A stretch of DNA of 64,000 nucleotides from Strongylocentrotus droebachiensis. Lineage: Eukaryota > Echinodermata > Echinoidea > Camarodonta > Strongylocentrotidae. Shown in pieces: positions 35,067 to 47,000 of the stretch (positions are counted from its first letter, which is position 1; each line of letters starts with the position of its first letter). The notes beneath the pieces are model-generated. The model saw only the letters and a program-made list of their open reading frames with translations, was not told the origin of the DNA and made no database searches. The position numbers and the translations under genes are program-made. The DNA lies in NCBI GenBank assembly GCA_035222895.1, contig JAVYIG010000066.1, positions 978,501 through 1,042,500 of the forward strand, read 5' to 3'.

Positions 35067-38000
35067 TGTCATCGTAATCTTCATCACCGTCATCATCAGT
35101 AATTTGTTCCCACAGATTTAGTGAACTGCCATCTTCTCCAGCAGTGTCTCTCCGAGTGAAAGTTTATTTGATCTTGAGTCAATTTCCTATCTGCATCATA
35201 TCCTACAAAAACAACAACCCAGAAAGCTTTACAAGGTCTCCCTTGGGACTCACTATAATTTGTTAATTTACAATAATAACAACTTAATAAACTAAAAGCG
35301 CTCTGCAAACACATCTTTATCCCTCTACATGATTTGAATAACAGTATTAAACAAGAAATTACTGCAAAAACAGTAGTGCAGTCATATAGTCAAACAAGCT
35401 TTAGCGACCACCTGTATAGAAAGACCACCTGTTTACAAAGACCACATTTTTTGTTTCCCTTGAAAATTGTTTCCCATTGAAACATGTACTAAGGAAACCT
35501 GTACATAAAAACCACCTGCCTATAAAGATCACTTTTCTTGTTTCCCTTGGGTGGTCTTTGTAGACAGGTTTCACTGTAAATATAAAAAAACTTAAATAAA
35601 CAAATTAATCACCAACCTCTTCAAGTGTGTGAGACCTGGATATAGTGCAGTCAGGTTATTGAGCATCTCCTTCATCTCATCAAAATGATGGTATCTCATC
35701 CCTGGTTCTTTCTCCATTAAAAATACAACCTCACTGACCTGAACAAAAAAATGTATAATAATTGATGCACATCAATTGGAAATGTATTTATTTTTTCCTT
35801 CAATTTTGCAATATACATGTACTATCATACTGTAAGATTGAAATTATAGTGAATTCTTAACAGTAATTGTTGCTGCAACAAACTTACTGAATTGGAAACA
35901 AAAATTAATGATAGGATTCAATTGTTAAAATGAAGCTTTCATACAAGTTTTACAGACAGTGATGAAGCTTATCTCCCTAAGAATCTCCAATGTCCAACGT
36001 TTTCCATTGTTAGTTATTTCAGCAAGATTTAGGCAATTTCCTATAATTCATAAGATGCCCAACGTTATAAATACACACTAACATCTATTTACTTCATGAC
36101 CAACCATTCAGAATATCTCCTAGACAGCTTTTCTTTAACTATATAATCTCATAACCAGTAGAATCAACACAACTCTATAAGCCCATTTTATCTGAATTCT
36201 TGTTGTTTTCACTTGTACATTTTAGGGATGACTCCCCATCTAAAACTTTACCCCTAAACTGCACTAGTTTGGCATGGAAGGATCAGACCTCCCTGCGAGG
36301 TCAATGGCAGGTGGTTATTTCATCAAATCAGCTCTCAATTAACACAAGAAAAAGGGCATCATGGGGGATTAACAGGTACTGCTTAGGCATTGTTGGCTGT
36401 ATAGAGGGAACAAGTAGCTATAAGGAGGACAGAGGGGCTTTAACAGTCACACAGGTATTTAATTTGGATGTTTCATTCACTCTTTTCTAAATCATCCAAA
36501 CCATCCTCAAGAAATCATTCAGCAAAAAAAAAACCATTACCTCATTCATAGTGACATGGACATCTTTAGTGAGAGGCATGTAACCTGGGGCCGATGCCGT
36601 GACACCGTGGACACCCACAGGCAGCAGACGTCTGAACATCCCGTCCTCATCGGGGGCCAGGACGTGGGTATGGTCGCCATGGTGAATGACAGCGGAGGGC
36701 AGGGGGCTACCATCTGCAGTCTGGATTTTACCAATTATACCTGGGTGTGGATGGGAAATATTAGGGAAAATGTGCTAGTTTGTATGAGAAATACTTCAAT
36801 AACCTCAGAAAAATGTGATTATTGTCATGACTGACTAAGACATAATTCTTCCAAGTATGTTCTTGTTCTCTGGGGCTATCTGAGGAATTTCCTGTAACAA
36901 TTCCTTCTAAGTTAATTACAACTTGTAATGAACTTGAGAAGAATGTCCTTCTTCATGGTTGCAAACAGTGATACAATGACAATCAATCTATGTCACATAT
37001 GTAAGCCTATTGGCAGATCATTTGTTCACTTATCATGAAAGTAAACAGGCAGACATTAAAATTGCACAGAGAAGTATTGTAGCTACTTGTAATTACTGAT
37101 TTCTAGTTTTATTAATTACATGAACAGCAATGTGTACTGTTAAATCACATGCAATATTAAAGCTTTATAGGTGGACTCCCAAATTATGATTTTAGGAAAA
37201 TTATGGAAATTAGGATCTGTTCTGGGGGGCTCATTAAAAGAGTTTTGAACAACTGGTATATGAATATTCAAAGTAATCTTTGAGTTCTGGTTATGAATGA
37301 CATTTCATATACAGTACAATTGTCTGTTGAGAACCAGAAGGGCATTAACTCTATGTAAAAGTATATGAAACAACACCTTTCTGGCTCTAAGCAGACAAAA
37401 TGAAACTTACAATAAGTTTTCAACGTTAACATAAATTATATTCGCTAAACAAATTTTGTAGACAAATGTTCAGGTATAATAATAATTCAATTCAATTCAA
37501 TTAAATTCAATTCATTTATTTTTTCTCTTTCAATCGTTCATATTTACAATGATGGTACATTTTAACATATTCACATATTTATATACATATAGATCAATTT
37601 GCACAATACAATACATTAAAAAAATAAACATGAAATTGAAAGGGAAGGAGGGCCGACTAAAAAGCAGAGCTTGTAGGGTGTAAGCCCCCCTGTAAAAGTA
37701 ATTATTATGAATTATTATTTTATGAGAAAAAAACAACAACAATGACAATAACTGATTCAGTAATACAAAAAATCTTTTTTAAATGCAAAACATTGATAGA
37801 TACATACATGTTTATAAAAAGAAACAATCAAAGTTGCATAAAGTCAACTACAAATTATATTTGATTGGGGAATGCAATAGCCTAGTAACTATTCAGAAGA
37901 AAGCTTTTACAATAATAATAGTATAGTTCTTATAAAGCGCATAATACATGTACATTTGTTAACATCTCTACGCGCTGTAGGAAAAATGAAAAGAAAAAGT

Positions 38001-41000
38001 AAATACTAGGAAGGAAAAATAAAATATACTGCACAGTAATATTCTAGACAGCATGGTCATATTCTACACAAAAGGACCAGTGTGTGGGATTTATTCACCT
38101 CTTATCAAAAAGTATATTAGGCACATTGTAAATGATTACCTTGGTGTGATTTCTCAGTGAATGCTGTAAGTGATTCTAGGTTGGTTCTCCATAGGTTCTC
38201 AAGCTCTCCATGGCCTGGGTACTTACAACATGATATCTGAGCAGTTACCTGAATTGGGACAGACAGTAATGATACATATCACTCATTTTTATTATTATTA
38301 CTTATACCACGCTTTTCCCATAAGGCCCAAAGCGCTTACAGTAAATGAAAATGAAAATTACATAAATACATGTAATGAAAAAAACTTACAACTACAAACT
38401 GCCCCCCCCCCAAACAAAGGAAGTGTTTTAAGGCCTTTCTGAAGGTAATAACTGATGGAGACTGCCTAATTCTATTAAAGTGGTAGATCATTCCAGTATT
38501 TTGAAGCAGATACAGTAAATGTCCTATCCCCGGCTAATGTGCAGGTAACTGAATATGTGAGAAGGAGAGGATCACTCATCTGGATCACACATCTGGAACC
38601 TCTTAACTTTATGTGTCTCTGATGCTTTAAACAATATGTTTATTGTACTGCATACATGTAGCTACTTGAGAGGAAAACACTGTCTTGCACAGTTTTGATA
38701 AAACTTCTTTTTAATAACAACTGTCATTATTCTATAATAAATATGGTAATGGTCATTCAAATACAATGGTTTCAAGAGCTTATATAAAGTCTTGCAAATT
38801 TGTTTTTGACAGCAAGTTTGATGAAATATGGCAAAGAAGTTACGATTAATCATCTCAAATTATTCTCGAAGCAACTAAGGGAGCAGTCAGTATGCTGCAG
38901 CTGGTAAATGGCAGTATCCATGTTTACAAATCATTAACATGGGTAGAGCAGTGATTCTCCTTAATGCCACTTCGAAAAATAAGCTTCAAAGCAATTTATT
39001 CAGAACAAATTCTGAAATTTGGCCAGCAGGCTGCAAACAATTTTTTCAATAAACCATCACTAAGTACCATAACCAATTCCAATCCTTAATTTCCTATAAG
39101 CCATTTAGAGGTAAATGACATCAACAATAACAATTGTAAAATTAAACAAATAGCAAAATCATTTTCCTCACCATGAATTCACTTTTCTGTGTATAAAGAT
39201 AGTCTTGGAGTGTATTCCTAATGTTCTTCCATTCTGCTCCATTTACCACCCCTGCGCCGTAGCTATGGCTGTTGCATTTCACCCCTCCGCTGAGAATGGA
39301 ATTGGCCGATGCATATGTATTAGCTATCTCAAAGAACAGGTTGTTGTCCTCTGTGGTGGTTCCATGATCGCCGGTAGGGTTGTCATATGGATATCTGCAA
39401 GCAATCAGAATGTAGGAAACTACTGTCACAGATACATCATTATTATTTGAATTATTATACCTGTACATTGGCGCAGTGATTTGGGATGTGAAATAGAGGA
39501 AGTTACCTCTCATCATCACAATCTACCCACGGGTCATCTCTCATGGAACGAGTTTTCTTAATCCCACACTAAATAAAAATATATCTGTAGCCAACTCCAA
39601 ATTAACCATTCCCCATTAACCATTCAGTACGGGTAAACTCATGTTACATTTCGACTACGGTATACACTTTCATACTGAACGCATGGCTAAATGAGATAAC
39701 AAACTTGAAACCTTATTTTTCTTTACAAAAAAAAAATTCCCCAAAGAAAAAAAAACATGTTGAAATTATAATAATTATCAGGGAAACTATATAAATACAG
39801 TTCTTCTGGAGTCTTTCACAATAGTTCACAGTAAAGCATGACAGTAATCAGGGATACCGGTTTGTTTCATCAATGAGCCTGACAACAGACTGAGAAAAAA
39901 AGGGAATAATTCCGGGGAAAACTTTATGGCTGGCAGCTCTACCTAAAAATGGTAGATTTTAAAGTCTGAAAAAGCCTGAAATGGGGAAATGTCAGGGGGC
40001 GTAAAAATCTGGTTAAGGCCTCAAAACTGGCATCCATGAGTCCATCATTAATGTACTGTTACTTTTTACAATTTACAAAAGATGTTCCATGATGTTAATA
40101 ATAATAGTAACTTTCAATTTATTTAGCACATAATAATTAACACTTAATTCTCTATGCGCTTTACATTCAAAGAGTACACTACATCAATTTATCTAAGAGG
40201 ACAAATAACACCACTACATGCACACCGACACATCCAAACAAGAATTGTTACACTACTGTAAGAAAAGGTATGCCTTCAAGGCTCTCTTAAAATCATCAAG
40301 GGAAGATGTATTCCTGATTGTCAAGGGCAGAGCATTTTACAGAGCTGGAGCCGAAACCACAAAGCATCGGTCTCCATAGGTGTGCATATTAACAGGGTGT
40401 ACTGCAAGGAGGTGCTGTGATGATGATCGAAGTGTACGTAGTGATGAATGATGAATGTTTGTCTTACCTGACCCACATACCACTTGATTCAATGGAGAGA
40501 ACCAGGGTGAAATTGTGGTCTGTGAAGAGGCTTTGGAGAGCAACTAGTTCTGGTCTCTGAGATAACTGAAAGGTAGAGCAGAGCAGAGCAAAAAAATTAG
40601 TAGATAAACCTTTCTACTGTTAAATCCCTTTGAATGGAATTATGTTAATGCAGCTTCTTGTCAAAGGTCATAGGGTTCACATTATAACATTTTCATTAAT
40701 GCATAAAATAAAAGTACACTGTAAAGTAAAAAAAATTATAAGTATATTAAAACTCTTGATAAAATAACAATTTGTAATCCTTTTTAAATGCTAAATGAGA
40801 AAGCAAGCAGAAAAATGCAAAAAAGAAAAACTCTGTAAAGGAGATGTTGAAAGGGATTGGGTAACTTTGCCTCAGATTATTAAAAAATTCCTGGATTGAG
40901 CTCATTCTGCAATCATAATTATAAACCTGTAGGTCATACATGAATCCCATGACTTTTAAAAGCCAATCGCCTGTCTGATTATCAAGATATCTTTGATTAA

Positions 41001-44000
41001 AATTATAAATTTCAGAATTCGTTTTCCAAACGTTTTTTATAACACTACAGTCTATTGGGGAAACTGAGTGCGGTAAAACCGGTCACTCAAAGATTTTTAC
41101 TTTTTTGAGGCACTTCATGATTTTTTGAAGCGCAATTTGTTTAGGGCTTCAATATTACATGATATCACAAGACACTGATAACACATAGAGCCATGCATCT
41201 CAGATTTAACATTGCTAAACAATGCCTTTAAAACAAGTATACAATTATCTAAAGTATATAAGTGGGATAAGAAGGCAAAAGATGGATGAGTGGGATAAAG
41301 GGAGAGGAAAACACCCAACTCACCAGTTCCCCATCCGGTCCAAAGCTATTTGCTGTAAGGTCTCCTTCATATCTGCTGCCTGTGCAGTCTCCCTCGTGTG
41401 CCAAGCCAAAGCCATCATAGTCTACAGCTGGGATGATGGTCAGATGGGTGGTGTTCAGAAGCCTCACTACCCTCTCATCGTTGGCATGGTAACCTGTTAT
41501 CGATGATGCAGATGAAAAATGTTATGACAGCCAATGCAATGATGATTGTATGAGATCTAAGCAGATTGGTGTCAGTGAAAGTCAAATACATGTACTCTAC
41601 ATAAGACTGAAGATGCAACACTATTTAAAGAGGTATGGTTATAATATGAATATGGCTACCCCCTTTGATACCGCCAGTTCACTCACGTATATGATAGATA
41701 ATCCTGCATTCTCTACATTATCCATCAATGGAGATATTTTCACAGACTAGTGCCAGTCCTTTACGTGTTATGCCAAACACAGGGGCAAAAGCTGAAAGCT
41801 TAATACAAACTGAACCTGGCGGCTGGAGAATCATTCTTATCTGATGATATTATCATGATCTCGATCAAATAATCTTTCTGATAATATTCTTCTTGAATAT
41901 TGAGTTAGACCACTTTGTAATTTCATGCAGGTATTCATAAAATGTGTAATACCTTCTCCTAAATGATGGATGAATCGCCATAGCAACTCTCTGCCCACAG
42001 GCTCCTCCCCTCTCAATCCACCAATCAGGGCCACTCTCGGGATGTCAATCACATTGTCCACCTTCCTGTTTGTTCCCATCTCCAACATCCATATGCTGGT
42101 CCCTGACCTTGTTTGACCCAAAGGTGAAAGGTCAATGATGTCTGGATACGACCCCTGGTACTCCAGCAGCACTCTAGTCAGGTCATCGTTGGTCTGGTAA
42201 CCGCTGAAGTTCTGAGCGATGGAGAAGTCATACTGGGCTGCCCACTCGTCCAGCGGTATGTCCACTTGACCTTCGTTTGACCCCTCAGAACCTTCCGTTG
42301 CCAAGGTGAAGTTGACCTGGGTCGCTAGACCAGGGTAGACAATCACCTCTTGGGTTTCTAGTGCATATCTGCATAACACACAGGTAAAATAGAAAATGTG
42401 TGGATTTGTTTTTGTTTTATTGCAGAAATAAATGTAGGAAGGAAATACCCCAAATTCCTAATGGTGGTACAAGATAATACTTAAAAACAGATACATACAT
42501 GTACATGTACATGTATAACTCATTGTTTGTACCTACATATGAACATCTCAATAGTTAAACCAAGCAAACATAAAATGATTCTGAAACTGAAGTAAGACTT
42601 CCTCTTGATTAAACTATCCAAACTACAGACATATCAAGCTTGAACTCTTAAAAAATATACACGATTAGGAAGAAAAGTTATTTAGGAAAATGGCTAGAAC
42701 AGATTATCTGGCTTTACTAAGTGTCTGCTCTAAAAGAATGACAGTCAATATTAAGATAATAAGACATACCAAAATAACAAAGAAAGTGTGTTTCACTCAC
42801 CCTTCAGCATGTGCTGTAACATTGTAGAAGCCAGGGGTCAAAGGTCGCCAGAAGTCACCAAATTTGGCTGTGCTAACATTGTGATCTATGCCTTCTACAA
42901 TGATGTGTGCATGGCTTAAACCCTTTCCTGCCTTGTCCAATACAAAGCCATGTATTCCTCTATGAGCCTGGAAAAGAGCAAATAAATTGGAGACAATCAA
43001 TAGTACATCAATGTAATAAATGATGAGTTGACTGATTTCACCTGAACAGCTGTGTTTACATTATCCTAAGCAAACACCACATGGCGGAATGTGACCCAAA
43101 TCTGCTAATCATATCATTATGTACCCATGGTGCATGAACATGGTTTTCAAAAGATAGTACAGGAAAGGCTTGAACATTGCTGAGGTCATTTCCTGCCTAG
43201 TAAACGACAAACCTTGGTATTCCTTCATGAACTCGATCAATAGCATAACAAATATTGTCAGAGGTTTTTTGGATTGTACAGATGTGTCTGTTGATTTAAC
43301 TCTTTAACTCTACCATGACCAAAAAACTCCCTGTGTGACATTGTGTACATCATGGGATAGATATCAAAGGCCTCAGGATTATTTAAATGTTTCCATCGCA
43401 TGATTGATCTATACCAGTGTTAAAAGGGTTTTCATGGAATTAATCAAAGCTGGACATGGGTAATTTCACACAGCCATTGTGTTGCACAAAGCAAACCTTC
43501 CGTCAATCGGTGCCTATTGTTTTGTGCAACATTGCATGTATGGGCAACAAGCGACCGTGCACAGATGTGAAGAAAGCAAACAAAGTGTTTAAGTACTAAG
43601 AATAAACATGGGATCAGGCATCGGGTGAGCCAATCCATAGCTCCCTATCCATCAAGCAAAAGTAATATGGAGTACAATATGGCCTGTATACAAATACACT
43701 TTGATGTGTTTCAACTCATAAAAATGAAAAACAGAAGCAAAAATAAATAAAAAACAACTACTTAATGTTTATTACATGTATTGAACTATATTGTGGGGAA
43801 GGTCAACTGAAATTATAAATTTCACCCTAATTTTTTTTTTTAGGCCCCCATCCTAGTCAAGCATCGCTTATGATTGCGGTCTCCTGCACTTTTTCCACAG
43901 ATAGTTCGGATAATACTCTAAATTTATAATAATATGTTATAGAAATATTTATTAAGTTTTGTTAATATTGTTTGTATATTTTGTATTATACCTTACGTTC

Positions 44001-47000
44001 ATATGTGCTATGTTATTCAGTTATTATATTTGGAAAAATGCAGAAATAAAATAAAATAAAATAAAATCAAATACTGAATGTGTCCCTGTTCTTGGAATTC
44101 TGAGTATGCAAAAAAATACATGGCATACAGTCTGACAGTAGGAAATCAGATAATTTATGGCAACAATCAATGTAGAAAAGGATACAAACAACATGTAAAT
44201 AAATGTATATTATTCCGTTTGTTTGTTGATGAAAGAAAGGTGTATCGACGTATACTTACTTCATGTATAAAGCTGATAAGAGACATTTTATTATCATTCC
44301 AGTATTGAGGTAGTTCGGCAGTAAGTGGGAACTTCACACAGCTCATCTCAACAGTTACCTCCATGGCATTGGTGTTCACATAGTTCCAGTCTTGCATTCC
44401 ACCTGAAAATGTTTTCATCAAGGAAAAGCAACAATGAGCCATAGGTATATACAAAAATATTAGAAATAGGAAACAGTATACATCATCTAAGTTACAGTAA
44501 CTCACATGTTATTTTTTAAAGCTTTCTGACAAACTAAAAAATAGTACCAGTACCCTATATCACATACTCATGCCCTAATTCACAACAAAATCTTTGACAA
44601 GTCCCCCACCCTCCAATTTTTTTTTTAATACCGGTAGGTGCGTTTTGGGTCTTAACTTTTAAAGAGGGGTACAAGAACCTATTTTTTTTTTTTTTTTTTT
44701 TTTTTGGGGGGGGGGGGCATTTTGGTTTAAAAAAAAGAGGAGGGATGGGTAGGGGCCTTGACCAGTTGGGTCCCCATAATTTTGCCCTTGAGAATGACAT
44801 GCAGGAGGTCTTACCGTCAACGAGGTACCAGAGGGCTCCGTTGGTGATGCCGCCCTCAAACTTCTCATCAGGATACTTCACAGGGCAAGGGAAGCCTTTA
44901 TACATCACCCCATGAGACTGCAATCAAATCATCACCAAAATTAAAAAAAATAATAATAATAAAGTCAAGAAATCGAATTGAACTTATATGCTGATAAGAC
45001 AATATATTTTACACTTCATGAGAACATTTAACAGTAACTAACATCTACAAAACTTACAGCGGAACATTTTTAATGTTGAGATATAAATTTTGAGCCAAGT
45101 TGATTGATTATTTGGGAATCTTCTTCTAGGGATTCCTCGCATAATCAGCTCCCAACAATTATCTGTTGATTCCAGGAGTGGACAATGAATGCAATTACCT
45201 AATTAAAACATGCGGAAACATATCAAGTTAGCATTTTCCACAGCCATCTGCATGAATATAGCCATATCCTGAGGAAACGAGTATTAAAATAATATGCCTT
45301 TCGTTAAGGAGCATGTATCTACAACACTTTCACAAAGGTTCACAAAGGGACCAACATATCAGACAAAATATGTTGACAGCAAGTGAAGGGCCAAAGCCAT
45401 CTCCATTTTAATACAGAGTAACTTCCCACTAAGGCCTACTGTACTACTTGTAGCTACTTGCTCCCTCTGTATACAAAACAATGCCTAATCGGTGACCATT
45501 GGTCCCCCATGATCCTCTTTTTCTTATGTTAATTGAGAGTTGAGTTGATGAGATAGCCACCTGTCAGTGACCTTCCTGGGTGGTCTAATCCCTCTTAGCC
45601 AAACTAGTACTGATGGGCTTTAAACAACAATGAAATGACATGCATTCTAATCTGAAAGGGACCAAACATTATCTTACATTCGCAAAGGCCAAGGCCAGCT
45701 GCTTGAACATGGCATCATCCGGAGACGCGGAGTAGCCTTCCACCTGCTGCCTGTTACTGTCATAGGGATAGTTGGCCACCAGCGAGCCACCGTGGAGACC
45801 TGCGGAGATCACAAACGGGTGATTCTTTGTCCAGTCCATGATGGCCCTGGTCTCGGGCTGTATGGTGCCCTCGCTGCGACCGAAGCGGTCAGGGAAGTTT
45901 CGATTGAGGTCCATACCGCGATGGTTGCTGCGACCAACGATGCTGTCTATGTCACCTGTGATAAATTAAAAACATTTGAAATGGTGGTTGAAACACTTGG
46001 TGTCTTCATTAAAAATATGGTCATAAAAGTGAATTGAATATTAACTTTATTGTAAACATCCAAAGTTGTTGTATTTGATATGAAAATGATATTTTTTAGC
46101 ATGCTGCTTTATAAATCCACTACTACAAAATGAAACTTTCATGAAATTTCGTGAGAGCTTCAGGAAGCTCAAGGATGTATTGTTTCTCAAAGCACCCTTA
46201 AATATAAAATGGCAATTTTGTTGTCTTCCATAACATCCCTGAATTTGGATATTGCAGATCTTGTCACCAAAATATGAACACCTGAAAATAGCATCTCTAG
46301 TGAACACTCTGGACATGTATCCTCACCTTCAAAGGCTACGGCTCTGCCATTCGTTTACAAGATGGTTCCTTATGTTGTCTGTGACCCAGCATCACCATCA
46401 TCATCATCATCATTATCATTATAATCACCACCATCACCATCATCATTAGCATTATCAACAGCATACAGTACATGTACATGTACATCATCAACAATGATGA
46501 CATTATCTTCATCATCACCATTATCATCATCTCCATCATCATCATTATCATCAACAGCATACATCGTCATCATCATCATCATCATCATCATCATTATCAT
46601 CAACAGCATACATCGTCATCATCATCATCATCATCAACAGCATTCATCATCATCATTGATGACATTATCATCATCACCACCATCATCATCATCATCGTCA
46701 ACGTCCTCATGATCACCATCATCATCATCAATATCCTCACCTTCAAAGGCTATGGCTTTGCCATCAGGGTTCATGCTAGGGACCAGATGGATCCTGGTGT
46801 TATCCACAAGCCATCTGACCTGGTCCGACGTCTCGTAGTTCTCGCACAGGAACTGGATGAGCAGCATCAGCATCTCTCCGCCCACTACCTCGTTGCCATG
46901 GATACCTGCGACATACTTCATCTCCGGCTCACCTGTTTGGGTTTCAAGAGGGAAGAGGGTAGAACCTTAGGACATGGTGGGATGTCCTTGGTAACTTCTC

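Noticed and set aside
43440-43640. Inverted GTTGCACAAA / TTTTGTGCAAC words
   Set aside because: Short and imperfect, without flanking duplication or second copy in the window.
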